A stretch of 64,000 bases of DNA from Mycolicibacillus parakoreensis (GTDB lineage Bacteria > Actinomycetota > Actinomycetes > Mycobacteriales > Mycobacteriaceae). The notes under the pieces are model-generated. The model was not told the DNA's origin. It saw only the letters and a list, made by a program, of their open reading frames with translations, and searched no databases. The translations under genes were made by a program, and so were the position numbers. The stretch lies in contig NZ_CP092365.1 in NCBI RefSeq assembly GCF_022370835.2, positions 3,534,001 to 3,598,000 on the forward strand, given 5' to 3'. Shown here one piece after another: positions 1-10,347 of the stretch. Positions within the stretch are counted from its first letter, which is position 1. Every line of letters starts with the position of its first letter.

Positions 1-484
1 CCGGGGTCGACACCCCGACGGGGCTGACCACCAGCGGATAGCCGGCCCGTTCGGCGACCGCGGCCAGCTCCTGGGCCGACCCGGCGAACCAGAACGGCAC
101 CGTCGGCACCCCGAGCTCCTCGGTGACCAGCCGGCGCATCTGTTCGCGGTCGGCGGCCAGCCGCACGCTGCGCGCGCTGGGCACCACCGCCGCCTGCCCG
201 GACTGGGCGGCCAGGCGCAGCGCCTCCACCGACACCTGGTCGGTGACCGCGACCACCACGTCGGGGCCGGCCCGGTTGATCGTCGCCGACAGCTCCTCGG
301 TGTCGGTCAGCGTCGCCACCCGATGCTCGTCGGCGGGGGTGGGCGGCGCGGCCGGCGGGTCCACCGCGATCACCTCCGCGCCGAGGTGCTGCAGCGCGGT
401 GATCAGCTCCGATCCGAGCTGACCGGCCCCCAGCACCATCACGCGGGTGCGCCGCCGCACCGACACGGAATCGGTGTCGGACAC
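1..484 (-). CDS. PurT-like ATP-grasp protein, N-terminal part (runs off window)
   Basis: Only the first ~161 residues are present. The N-terminus has a pre-ATP-grasp fold with a nucleotide-binding start (VMVLGAGQLGSELITALQ), then EVIAVD, VPSARSVRLAADREQMRRL and LGVPTVPFWF. These match phosphoribosylglycinamide formyltransferase 2 (PurT), which makes FGAR from GAR, formate and ATP in purine synthesis. The GTG start at 484 follows a GAGGGGGTGA ribosome site. Where PurT and PurK have the ATP-binding lysine (GYPCxVKPVMSSSGKG), this protein reads GYPLVVSPVGVSTP, so the lysine is Ser and the Gly-rich loop differs. It may be a diverged paralogue rather than an active PurT. It is divergent from the antiporter gene. 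Confidence 0.7.
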   Translation of the reverse strand, partial: MSDTDSVSVRRRTRVMVLGAGQLGSELITALQHLGAEVIAVDPPAAPPTPADEHRVATLTDTEELSATINRAGPDVVVAVTDQVSVEALRLAAQSGQAAVVPSARSVRLAADREQMRRLVTEELGVPTVPFWFAGSAQELAAVAERAGYPLVVSPVGVSTP

Positions 485-558
485 GGACTCACCCCCTCGG
501 TATCGCCTTCAGCGTGTTGCTACAGGATAAAGGCGAACAGAAACGGAGGGTGCGGCGC

Positions 559-2154
559 GTGGATGCTCTGCTGCTCGCGGTGGTGGGTTCGGCGGTGTTG
601 GTCACCGCGTTGGCCCGCCACTTCAACCTCTCGGCGCCGCTGGTCCTGGTCGGTGTCGGGCTGGTGTTCGGCATCGTCCCGGCCATCCCCGACGTGACGA
701 TGGGCTCGGATCTGGTGCTGTTCGTGCTGCTGCCGCCGCTGCTGTGGTCGGCGGGGCTGGACAGCTCGTATCTGAACATGCGCCGCAACGCCCGGTCGAT
801 CTCGCTGTTGGCGGTGGGTCTGCCGCTGGCCACCACCCTGGCGGTCGGGGTGGTGGCCTACGCGGTGGTGCCGGCGCTGACGTTGCCGGCGGCGTTCACC
901 CTCGGCGCGATCGTGGCGCCCCCCGACGCGGTCTCGGCGACCGCGGTGGGCCGCCGCCTCGGGCTGCCGCGGCGGGTCATGACCCTGTTGACCGGGGAGA
1001 GCCTGCTCAACGACGCCACCGCGCTGACCGCCTACAAGGTGGCGCTGGGCGCGGCGATCGGGGCGACGGTCACCGTCGGCGGCGGGCTGGCGGTGTTCGT
1101 CACCGCCGCGGTCGGCGGGGTGGTGACCGGGCTGACGCTGGGTTTCCTGCTGGTGTGGGTGCGCGCCAAACTCACCGACCCGCTCGCCGAGAGCGCGGTC
1201 GGGCTGGTGGCGCCGTTCGTCATCTACCTGGTCGCCGAGATGGTCGAGGGCTCCGGGGTGGTCGCCGTCGTCGTCGCCGCGCTGCTGCTGGGCCAGCGGT
1301 TCACCCGCGCCCACTACGCCACCCGGCTGCAGGACCAGGCGGTGTGGCGTGCGCTGACGCTGATGCTGGAGTCGTTCGCGTTCATGCTGATCGGGCTGCA
1401 GCTGCCGACGGTGATCGGCGATCTGCACGGCGACACGTTCGCCGCGCTGCTGGGGGCCTCGGCGGCGGTGCTGGCCGCGGTGCTGGGCATGCGGATCGTG
1501 TGGGTGTGGGCGTTCGCCACCCTGCCGCGGCGGTTCTCCGCCCGGATCCGGGCGCGCGAACCGGCCGCCACCGCCGCGGAGGTCGCGGTGCTGGCCTGGG
1601 CGGGGATGCGCGGGGTGGTGTCGCTGGCCGCGGCGTTCGGGGTGCCGGTGCTGACGCTGAGCGGCTACAACTTCCCCGGCCGCCCGCAGCTGGTGTTCCT
1701 GACGTTCGTGGTGGTGGTGGGCACGCTGCTGCTGCACGGGCTGACCCTGCCGTGGCTGATCCGCCGGCTCGGCGTCTACGGCGACGAGGCCCGCACCGAC
1801 GCGGTCGCCGCGGCCACCGCGCAGGACAAGGCCGCCCGCGCCGCGCTGGAACGCCTCGACGCGGTGCTGGCCTCCAGCGAGCCGTCGCAGACCACCGAAC
1901 GCGCCGCCGAGGTGCTGCGGGTGATGAACACCCGCCGTCGCAACGCCGCCCGCGAGCGGCTGCGCCGCCACGACGACACCGCCGAGCTCATCGACGAGAG
2001 CGTCTCGGACACGTTCAAGTGGCTGCGCCTGCAGATGCTGGCCGCCGAGCGGGCCACGTTCATCGCCGAACGCGACGCCGGGCACATCGACGACCAGGTG
2101 CTGCGCGCGCTGATGCACGGGCTGGACCTGGAGGAGGCGACGCTGAACCTGTAG
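559..2154 (+). CDS. Na+/H+ antiporter, CPA1/NhaP family
   Basis: Encodes 531 residues. About the first 400 form 11-12 hydrophobic segments, and the last ~120 form a charged cytoplasmic tail. Conserved antiporter stretches include APPDAVSATAVGRRLGLPRR and LTGESLLNDATALTAYK, which holds the ND pair expected at the ion-binding crossing in CPA1 exchangers, plus AWAGMRGVVSLAAA near residue 355. The role inferred from the family is exchange of Na+ (or K+) for H+ at the plasma membrane. I chose the GTG at 559 because GGAGGG sits eight bases upstream; an in-frame start at 514 lacks such a site. It is a single gene between a divergent purT-like gene and a convergent unknown gene. Confidence 0.88.
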   Translation: MDALLLAVVGSAVLVTALARHFNLSAPLVLVGVGLVFGIVPAIPDVTMGSDLVLFVLLPPLLWSAGLDSSYLNMRRNARSISLLAVGLPLATTLAVGVVAYAVVPALTLPAAFTLGAIVAPPDAVSATAVGRRLGLPRRVMTLLTGESLLNDATALTAYKVALGAAIGATVTVGGGLAVFVTAAVGGVVTGLTLGFLLVWVRAKLTDPLAESAVGLVAPFVIYLVAEMVEGSGVVAVVVAALLLGQRFTRAHYATRLQDQAVWRALTLMLESFAFMLIGLQLPTVIGDLHGDTFAALLGASAAVLAAVLGMRIVWVWAFATLPRRFSARIRAREPAATAAEVAVLAWAGMRGVVSLAAAFGVPVLTLSGYNFPGRPQLVFLTFVVVVGTLLLHGLTLPWLIRRLGVYGDEARTDAVAAATAQDKAARAALERLDAVLASSEPSQTTERAAEVLRVMNTRRRNAARERLRRHDDTAELIDESVSDTFKWLRLQMLAAERATFIAERDAGHIDDQVLRALMHGLDLEEATLNL

Positions 2155-2254
2155 GGGCTGCGCCCTGGCACGGTGTTGTCAGGCGGCGAGCCGGTTGATG
2201 GGTGGGTGTCCGCCGAGGGCGTGGCCGCTAGGCACTCGGATCCTCGTTCACGAC

Positions 2255-2848
2255 TCAGCTCACAGAGCCGGTCCTGTTCCATAGGCTTCCGGCGGCATGC
2301 CCAATCAGTAGCTTGGTGTAGTAGACCGGGGCGAACCAGGGAGCTGCCGTCGATGGCCCGAGTCGCCGGTCGAGGATTAGACCGACACAGGTGGTCGCGA
2401 TCGCCAGCAGGAGACGCTGCCGCCGAGGCGATGCAGTAATAACGGTCGCGGATGCGAGCATCCAACCGTAGTGCCCCAGCGTCCAGCGGAGGGCCGACGC
2501 ACGGTCGCGTCGGTGACCCGTGGCGTCGACGGCGGCGATCACCGCAGGGTGTGCCGCATGCAGCGCCGCGAAGCCGAGGTGTTGGCAGGCCCCCTGGCCG
2601 GGGCGCTCGTACCAGCGCACGCTTGCGCGGGTGTTGTTCACCCACGCGCCGCCCCATAAGTCGACTGCAGTCAGTCGCAGCAATGCGCTGCGCAGCAATG
2701 ACCGACGCCGCGGGTCGCGGTCGGCGAACACTGCCGCAGCTATCACGGCGGCAAGCGTGCCGCCGGTCTCGGCCTGGGATGCACGCGGTCCGACGAATCG
2801 GTCCCACGATCCGGCCACGCCGGGGCGGACCTCGTCTTCGATACCCAT
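2255..2848 (-). CDS. Conserved hypothetical membrane-associated protein
   Basis: Encodes 197 residues. I do not recognise the family. The N-terminal half is soluble, with a WYERPGQGACQH stretch. The C-terminal half has two hydrophobic segments (around GWMLASATVITA and LLLAIATTCVGLIL) and ends in a KLLIGHAAGSLWN tail. The ATG at 2848 has an ideal AGGGAGG ribosome site five bases upstream; a GTG one codon earlier would be too close. Base composition is visibly less GC-rich than the neighbours, which could indicate a later arrival. It converges on the antiporter gene, with about 100 bases between the two stop codons and no clear hairpin there. Confidence 0.6.
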   Translation of the reverse strand: MGIEDEVRPGVAGSWDRFVGPRASQAETGGTLAAVIAAAVFADRDPRRRSLLRSALLRLTAVDLWGGAWVNNTRASVRWYERPGQGACQHLGFAALHAAHPAVIAAVDATGHRRDRASALRWTLGHYGWMLASATVITASPRRQRLLLAIATTCVGLILDRRLGPSTAAPWFAPVYYTKLLIGHAAGSLWNRTGSVS

Positions 2849-2920
2849 CACGACCTCCCTTTGGTGCTACGCGCCTTTGTTGCTACGAGCGCCGTATCCT
2901 CTTTTCGGTGGTTGCGGTCG

Positions 2921-2943
2921 CTCGAACGCGACCGGCGTTCGAG
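2921..2943. terminator. Perfect 9-bp inverted repeat, possible terminator or operator
   Basis: CTCGAACGC and GCGTTCGAG are perfect inverted copies separated by GACCG. It lies downstream of the purA/thioesterase pair and upstream of the unknown membrane protein gene, all on the minus strand. It could therefore end the first transcript or act as an operator for the second gene. No T-run follows. The rest of 2849-3060 shows nothing I can call coding. Confidence 0.4.
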
Positions 2944-3060
2944 ACGTTGTTGGCGCCTGCGGCGGTGCCAGCCGGAATTCGCATCGTGCGGGTCAGGGTC
3001 GTGTGGGCTGGTCGGGGTCCGGGGCTGCAGGCCGGGTTTGACGCACGGGCCGTCGACGCG

Positions 3061-5662
<2,602 letters not shown>

Positions 5663-5672
5663 CTTTCCTGGG

Positions 5673-6455
5673 GTGAATGTCCGTTCGCTGCACGGCCAGT
5701 CGGTGCGCCCCAGCCCGGTCTTTTTGGCGCTGGTGGGCGTGACCGCGCTCGGCGGGGCGGGGGCCTGGCTGGCGGCCGAGCAGGTCAGCGCCCTGGCGTA
5801 TGCGGGGGTGTTCGTCTTCGTCATCGCCGGGTGGCTGGTGTCGCTGTGCCTGCACGAGTTCGGCCACGCCTACACCGCGTGGCGCTTCGGCGACCACGAC
5901 GTGGCGGTGCGCGGGTATCTGACGCTCAACCCGCTGCGCTACTCCCATCCGCTGCTGTCGCTGGGGTTGCCGCTGCTGTTCATCGTGCTCGGCGGGATCG
6001 GGCTGCCCGGCGGTGCGGTGTATGTGCGCACCGGGTTCATGCCGCCGCGGCGGCGCACCCTGGTGTCGCTGGCCGGCCCGGCCGCCAACGCCGTGTTGGC
6101 GGTGCTGCTGCTGGGCGCGGTGCAGCTGCGCTACGACCCGGCGCACGCGATCTTCTGGGCCGGCGTGGCGTTTTTGGGTTTCCTCCAGGTGACCGCGCTG
6201 GTGTTGAACCTGCTGCCGATCCCCGGGCTGGACGGCTACGGCGCCGTGGAGCCGCACCTGAGCGCCGAGACCCAGCAGGCGCTGGCCCCGGTGAAGCAGT
6301 GGGGCATTTTGGCGCTGGTGGTGCTATTGATCGCCCCCGGGCTCAACCGGGCCTTCTTCGGGCTGGTGTATGCGGTCTACGAGCTCTCCGGGGTGCCGCG
6401 GGGCCTGTCCGGCGCCGGGGCGGCGCTGACCCTGTTCTGGAACAACCTGCTGTAG
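5673..6455 (+). CDS. Membrane zinc metalloprotease, site-2-protease (M50) family
   Basis: Encodes 260 residues and about six membrane segments. The second segment carries the zinc motif HEFGH (around residue 64). Later, NLLPIPGLDGYG supplies the NPxPxxDG-type third zinc ligand. The protein is a short M50B peptidase without a PDZ domain, matching Rv0359. Family knowledge suggests intramembrane cleavage, but no substrate is evident. The GTG start has no clear ribosome site. A TAGCTT box overlapping the stop of the preceding gene sits seven bases upstream, so an internal leaderless transcript is possible. Confidence 0.85.
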   Translation: MNVRSLHGQSVRPSPVFLALVGVTALGGAGAWLAAEQVSALAYAGVFVFVIAGWLVSLCLHEFGHAYTAWRFGDHDVAVRGYLTLNPLRYSHPLLSLGLPLLFIVLGGIGLPGGAVYVRTGFMPPRRRTLVSLAGPAANAVLAVLLLGAVQLRYDPAHAIFWAGVAFLGFLQVTALVLNLLPIPGLDGYGAVEPHLSAETQQALAPVKQWGILALVVLLIAPGLNRAFFGLVYAVYELSGVPRGLSGAGAALTLFWNNLL

Positions 6456-6465
6456 GCGGGGGCGC

Positions 6466-6525
6466 GGTGGGCCGCCGACCGGTGGGCCGCCCCCACGTGG
6501 GCCACCCCGCGGTGGGCCGCCGAAA
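6466..6525 (+). repeat. Four-unit 15-bp imperfect tandem repeat
   Basis: Units starting at 6466, 6481, 6496 and 6511 share the core GGTGGGCCGCC (third unit CGTGGGCCACC) with an exact 15-base period. They fill the gap between the metalloprotease stop and the palindrome in front of the AbiEi-like gene. No coding role is seen. Confidence 0.7.
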
Positions 6526-6575
6526 CTCACGTTTGCGTGCGTTTTCGGCGCTTGGGCGCACGCAAACGTGCGGCT
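6521..6575. repeat. Left palindromic element flanking the AbiEi-like gene
   Basis: Perfect 14-bp arms CACGTTTGCGTGCG (6528-6541) and CGCACGCAAACGTG (6557-6570) enclose a 15-base loop. A related element in reverse orientation lies at 7491-7545, so the two act as mirrored ends around the gene between them. It could double as a terminator for the upstream metalloprotease, but the second copy argues for a mobile or REP-like role. Confidence 0.7.
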
Positions 6576-6645
6576 CAACGCGCGCGGCGCGTGGGCTGTG
6601 GATGGGTGAACACCTCCGCGGCGGTCGGGGGCGCAGACTTCCCGC

Positions 6646-7536
6646 GTGGGCACGGTATTCATCGGCAGGGAGGCCGTCGCGGCGGGCGAACTCACCGCCA
6701 ACGACCTGCGGCGGCGCTACACCACGCTGTTCCGCGGGATCTATGTGCCCCGCGGGCGCCCGCCGTCGCTGCGCGACAGGATCCGGGGGGCCTGGCTGGC
6801 GTCGGGCCGGCGGGCGGTGATCGGCGGGGTCGCGGCGTCGGCGTTGCACGGCGCCAGGTGGGTGGACCCCGACACGCCCATCGACGTGATCGGGCCCCAC
6901 CTGCGCCCCCAGGAGGGGCTGGTAGTGCACGAGGGCCCCCTGGCGGCGTGCGAGACGACCACCGTCGCCGCGATCCCGGTGACCTCCGTGGTGCGCACCG
7001 CCTTCGACCTGGGCCGGTGGCTGGCGTGCGGGCCGGCGGTCGCCCGCCTGGACGCGCTGGCGCGGGCCGCGCCGTTCGACAGCGCGGCGGTGACCCGGCT
7101 GGCGGCCGACCACCGGGGTGTTCGCGGGCTGTGTCGCCTGCGCGCGGCGCTGCCGCTGGTCGACGGCGGCGCCGCCTCCCCGAAGGAGACGTGGCTGCGC
7201 CTGCTGCTGATCAACGCCGGGTTTCCCACCCCGCAGACCCAGATCCCGGTGATGCGGGGCTACCGGGCGGTGGCATTCCTCGACATGGGGTGGCGTGAGT
7301 ACATGGTGGCCGCCGAGTACGACGGCGACGGCCACCGCGTCGACCGCGTGACCTACCGCCACGAGCACTGGCGCAGGGAGTACATCGACACGCAGGGCTG
7401 GCTGACGGTGCGGGCGATCAACGAGGACCGCCCCGCGCACCTCATCGACCGCGTCTATCGGCTGCTGAGCCTCCGCGGCTGGCGCCCATCCGCACGTTTC
7501 CGTGCGTATCAGCGTGAAAACCGCACCCAAACGTGA
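6646..7536 (+). CDS. AbiEi antitoxin-like / DUF559 (Vsr-like endonuclease fold) protein
   Basis: Encodes 296 residues. The N-terminal ~60 residues (MGTVFIGREAVAAGELTANDLRRRY..IYVPRG) look like the AbiEi winged-helix domain. The middle AVIGGVAASALHG..PIDVIG resembles the AbiEi C-terminal nucleotidyl-transfer-inhibitor region. The last third (SPKETWLRLLLINAGFP..VAAEYDGDGHR..HWRREYIDTQGW) is the DUF559/Vsr-like restriction fold, with E..YDGDGH as probable metal-binding residues. Such proteins recur in mycobacteria as orphans, and no AbiEii toxin lies next to it. The GTG start lacks a good ribosome site. The last residues are encoded inside the right-hand palindrome. Role unknown; nuclease or antitoxin is an inference. 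Confidence 0.7.
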   Translation: MGTVFIGREAVAAGELTANDLRRRYTTLFRGIYVPRGRPPSLRDRIRGAWLASGRRAVIGGVAASALHGARWVDPDTPIDVIGPHLRPQEGLVVHEGPLAACETTTVAAIPVTSVVRTAFDLGRWLACGPAVARLDALARAAPFDSAAVTRLAADHRGVRGLCRLRAALPLVDGGAASPKETWLRLLLINAGFPTPQTQIPVMRGYRAVAFLDMGWREYMVAAEYDGDGHRVDRVTYRHEHWRREYIDTQGWLTVRAINEDRPAHLIDRVYRLLSLRGWRPSARFRAYQRENRTQT

Positions 7537-7545
7537 GTCTCGGCG
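7491..7545. repeat. Right palindromic element flanking the AbiEi-like gene
   Basis: CACGTTTCCGTGCG (7493-7506) and CGCACCCAAACGTG (7522-7535) form arms matching 12 of 14. Read on the minus strand it parallels the left element: GACTCACGTTTGGGTGCG against ACTCACGTTTGCGTGCG. It overlaps the stop codon of the AbiEi-like gene, so the repeat contributes the C-terminal residues. Confidence 0.65.
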
Positions 7546-7600
7546 ATGGGCGGGGTGGGCCTGGGCGCGGGTGAGCGCGGGCGGGGGCGCGCGGGGCGCG

Positions 7601-8017
7601 CTACGCCAGGTCGAGGGCGGCGCGGGCCGCCGGATCGCAGTCGTCGAGCAGGTCCAGGCAGCGCTGGTGCTCGTCGCTCTCCCCGATCGTGTCGGCGGCG
7701 CGGGCCAGCACCGCCACGCAGCGCAGGAAACCCCGGTTGGGTTCGTGGTCGTAGGGCACCGGGCCGTGCCCGCGCCAGCCGTTGCGCCGCAGCGCGTCGA
7801 GCCCGCGGTGGTAGCCGGTGCGCGCGTAGGCGTAGGCGGTGATGACCTTGTCGTCGGCGAGCGCGGTCTCGCCGAGCACCGCCCACACCAGCGAGGCAGC
7901 CGGATGAGCGGCCGCAACGATGGCAGGATGGTCGCCAGCAGCCAACCGCGCCTCCACGTCGGTCTCGGCGGGAAGCAGGATCGGATCGGGGCGCAGCAGA
8001 TCACCGGAGAGTGCCAT
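7601..8017 (-). CDS. DUF3151 family protein (Rv0360c type)
   Basis: Encodes 138 residues, soluble and highly conserved in mycobacteria. Recognisable stretches are DLLRPDPILLP near the start, IVAAAHPAASLVWAVL, TAYAYARTGYHRGLD, PNRGFLRCVAVLARAAD and LLDDCDPAARAAL at the end. This alpha-helical, TPR-like pattern defines DUF3151; its function is not known. The ATG at 8017 (MALSGDLL) was chosen by family N-terminus; an ATG three codons earlier is possible. It is divergent from the Rv0361-like gene, with 72 bases between them. Confidence 0.85.
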   Translation of the reverse strand: MALSGDLLRPDPILLPAETDVEARLAAGDHPAIVAAAHPAASLVWAVLGETALADDKVITAYAYARTGYHRGLDALRRNGWRGHGPVPYDHEPNRGFLRCVAVLARAADTIGESDEHQRCLDLLDDCDPAARAALDLA

Positions 8018-8089
8018 GACACCCATTCTGCCGTGCCGCACCAGGGTCGTAAGCTCCTAACTAGTTTTTCGACGGAGGGACAGCACCCC

Positions 8090-8857
8090 ATGGCCAACCC
8101 ACCAGGGTCCGATCGCGACGGCGAGACCACCGATCCGGTTGCGCCGCTGGAGCACGACGCGGAGAACGACGCCATCACCGACCGGGTCGACGCCCCGGCG
8201 GATCCGCCCACCGAGATCCTCGGCAGCGGCGAGCAGTCCCCCGCCGAGCAGCCCGAACGCCGGTTCACCGCGCCGGGTTTCGACGCCGGCGCCACCCAGG
8301 TGCTGCCGCCGGCGCCGGAGGACCCCGAGACCGAGGTGTTCGCCCCGCAGGCGGGCAAGGTGCCCCCGCAGGCGATCCCGCCGCGCGGCAGCAAGCTGGC
8401 GCCCCAGCTGCACAACAGCTGGGGCTGGGTGCTGGCGTTGACGTTGATCATCCTGGCGCTCGCCGCGATCGCGGTGCTGGGCACGGTGTTGATGACCCGC
8501 GACAGTGACCCCAAGGTCGCCTCCCAGAAGGACCTGGTGCGCGAGACCATCCACGACTTCGACCTGGCGTTGCAGAAGGGTGATCTGACCACGCTGCGCT
8601 CCATCACCTGCGGCACCACCCGCGACAACTACGTCAACTACGACGACGCCAAGTGGGCCGACATCCACGCGCGGGTGAAAAAGGCCGACCGCTACCCGAT
8701 GGTGGCCAGCGTCGACGAGATCGTCGTCAACGACGAGCACGCCGAGGCCAACGTCACCGCCTACATGGCGTACGCGCCCAGCCAGCGCTCCACCCGCAGC
8801 TTCGATCTGCAGTTCCGCGACGACCAGTGGAAGATCTGCCAGGCCCCGGCGGGCTAA
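8090..8857 (+). CDS. Single-pass membrane protein with extracytoplasmic NTF2-like domain (Rv0361 type)
   Basis: Encodes 255 residues. The first ~110 are acidic and Pro-rich, probably disordered and cytoplasmic. One membrane helix follows (WGWVLALTLIILALAAIAVLG). The exported C-terminal ~120 residues (DLVRETIHDFDLALQKGDLTTLRSITCG..WKICQAP) have the helix-then-sheet pattern of DUF4878/NTF2-like domains, with two cysteines that could pair outside the cell. The ATG at 8090 follows a GGAGGG site. A role in the cell envelope is an inference; no partner is evident. Confidence 0.82.
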   Translation: MANPPGSDRDGETTDPVAPLEHDAENDAITDRVDAPADPPTEILGSGEQSPAEQPERRFTAPGFDAGATQVLPPAPEDPETEVFAPQAGKVPPQAIPPRGSKLAPQLHNSWGWVLALTLIILALAAIAVLGTVLMTRDSDPKVASQKDLVRETIHDFDLALQKGDLTTLRSITCGTTRDNYVNYDDAKWADIHARVKKADRYPMVASVDEIVVNDEHAEANVTAYMAYAPSQRSTRSFDLQFRDDQWKICQAPAG

Positions 8858-8892
8858 AACCCCGCTCGGGTCATCTGCTCTGCGCCGCCGGC

Positions 8893-9150
8893 GTGGCGAG
8901 CTGGGCTGTCGCCGTCGGTGCGGTGTTCGCGGTGCTCACCGACCCCGCGTTCGCCGGCGACTTCGAGAACGGCACCCACACCGCCACGATCACCCGGGTC
9001 GCCGGGCCGGTCGCCGGTGTCGGCGCGCTGCTGGGGCTGGTGTTGCTGATCGCGGCGCTGTGGCGCGGGCCGGCCGCGGCGCGCTGGATCAGCGCCGCGG
9101 TGTTGGGGTTGGCCGCGCTGCCCGCGCTGGCGGTGATGCTGACGCCCTAG
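8893..9150 (+). CDS. Small three-helix membrane protein
   Basis: Encodes 85 residues with three hydrophobic segments (VASWAVAVGAVFAVL, VAGPVAGVGALLGLVLLIAALW and ISAAVLGLAALPALAVM) and a short polar loop DFENGTHTATITR. It follows the Rv0361-like gene by 35 bases on the same strand, so cotranscription is likely. The GTG start is the best in-frame choice but has no good ribosome site. The frame continues upstream into the preceding gene. The family is not recognised. Confidence 0.5.
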   Translation: MASWAVAVGAVFAVLTDPAFAGDFENGTHTATITRVAGPVAGVGALLGLVLLIAALWRGPAAARWISAAVLGLAALPALAVMLTP

Positions 9151-9160
9151 CCCCGAGGGA

Positions 9161-9197
9161 CACAGGCGCCCACCCCGAGACCGGGGCGGGCGCTGTG
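9161..9197. terminator. Bidirectional hairpin between convergent genes
   Basis: A long GC-rich stem: CACAGGCGCCCACCCCG pairs with CGGGGCGGGCGCTGTG around an AGAC loop, with one bulge and one mismatch. It lies between the stops of the small membrane protein gene (9150) and fba (9209). There is no T-run, as is common for mycobacterial terminators. Confidence 0.65.
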
Positions 9198-9208
9198 CGG
9201 TTGCAGCG

Positions 9209-10243
9209 TCAGGCGGTCAGCGACTTGCCCGCGCAGTGCAGGTCGTTGCAGGCCTCGATGACGCGCTCGGTCATCGACGCCTCGGCCTTCTTCAGGTAAC
9301 TGCGCGGGTCGTAGGTCTTCTTGTTGCCGACGTCGCCGTCGACCTTGAGCACCCCGTCGTAGTTGGTGAACATGTGCGCGGCCACCGGGCGGGTGAACGC
9401 GTACTGGGTGTCGGTGTCGACGTTCATCTTGACCACGCCGTAGCTCAGCGCGTCCTCGATCTCGGATTTCAGCGACCCCGACCCGCCGTGGAACACGTAG
9501 TTGAACGGTTTCGCGCCGGCCGCCAGGCCCAGCTTCTTCTCGGCGACCTTCTGGCCCTCGTCGAGGATCTCCGGGCGCAGCTTGACGTTGCCCGGCTTGT
9601 ACACGCCGTGCACGTTGCCGAACGTCGCGGCCAGCAGGTACGGGCCGTGCTCGCCGACGCCGAGGGCCTCGATGGTCTTCTCGAAGTCCTCCGGGGTGGT
9701 GTAGAGCTTCTCGTTGATCTCGTGGGCGACGCCGTCCTCCTCGCCGCCGACCACACCGATCTCGATCTCGAGGATGATCTTGGCCGCGGCGCAGTCGTTG
9801 AGCAGGCCGGTCGCGATCTTGAGGTTCTCGTCGATCGGCACCGCCGAGCCGTCCCACATGTGCGACTGGAACAGCGGGTTCTTGCCGGCCTTGACGCGTT
9901 CGGTGGAGATCGCCAGCAGCGGGTTGACGAACCCGTCGAGCTTGTCCTTGGGACAGTGGTCGGTGTGCAGCGCCACGGTGATCGGGTACTTCTCGGCGAT
10001 GACGTGGGCGAACTCGGCGAGCGCCACCGCCCCGGTCACCATGTCCTTGACGCCGAGACCGGAGCCGAACTCCGCACCTCCGGTCGAGAACTGGATGATG
10101 CCGTCGCTGCCGGCGTCGGCGAACCCCTTGATCGCGGCGTTGATCGTCTCCGACGAGGTGCAGTTGATGGCCGGAAACGCATACGCGTTGTCTTTGGCCC
10201 GTTTGAGCATCTCGTTGTAGGTCTCGGGCGTTGCGATGGGCAT
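9209..10243 (-). CDS. fba: Fructose-bisphosphate aldolase, class II
   Basis: Encodes 344 residues, the full family length. It cleaves fructose-1,6-bisphosphate to DHAP and glyceraldehyde-3-phosphate (and the reverse) in glycolysis and gluconeogenesis. It is zinc-dependent: VALHTDHCPKD contains the catalytic Asp and zinc His, EIEIGVVGGEEDG the second metal region, and NYVFHGGSGS and MNVDTDTQYAF the phosphate and DHAP sites. The ATG at 10243 follows AGGAGGA. By gene order this is Rv0363c. It is divergent from dedA with 104 bases between the starts. Confidence 0.97.
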   Translation of the reverse strand: MPIATPETYNEMLKRAKDNAYAFPAINCTSSETINAAIKGFADAGSDGIIQFSTGGAEFGSGLGVKDMVTGAVALAEFAHVIAEKYPITVALHTDHCPKDKLDGFVNPLLAISTERVKAGKNPLFQSHMWDGSAVPIDENLKIATGLLNDCAAAKIILEIEIGVVGGEEDGVAHEINEKLYTTPEDFEKTIEALGVGEHGPYLLAATFGNVHGVYKPGNVKLRPEILDEGQKVAEKKLGLAAGAKPFNYVFHGGSGSLKSEIEDALSYGVVKMNVDTDTQYAFTRPVAAHMFTNYDGVLKVDGDVGNKKTYDPRSYLKKAEASMTERVIEACNDLHCAGKSLTA

Positions 10244-10333
10244 GGGAACGTCCTCCTGGGCGGTTCAAGCGGTTGTTCGGGTCGCGACCCTGTCCCCTCA
10301 GTATCCCCAACGCCTGAACAGCGCAACCACCGG

Positions 10334-10339
10334 TATGTT
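10334..10339 (+). promoter_or_regulatory. Predicted -10 box for leaderless dedA transcript
   Basis: TATGTT (TANNNT) ends nine bases before the dedA ATG. No ribosome site lies between them, so transcription probably begins at or next to the start codon. Confidence 0.45.
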
Positions 10340-10347
10340 GGTGCATC

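Noticed and set aside
520..2118. Long open frame antisense to the Na+/H+ antiporter (532 codons)
   Set aside because: Translation is low-complexity His/Arg/Gln/Gly-rich, typical of a shadow of a high-GC gene. The plus-strand frame has a clear family match.
6528..6570. Simple rho-independent terminator of the metalloprotease gene
   Set aside because: Termination is possible, but the mirrored related element at 7491-7545 shows that it belongs to a repeat pair; no T-run follows.
6646..7536. A complete AbiE toxin-antitoxin system
   Set aside because: Only the AbiEi-like part is present; no AbiEii nucleotidyltransferase gene lies on either side.
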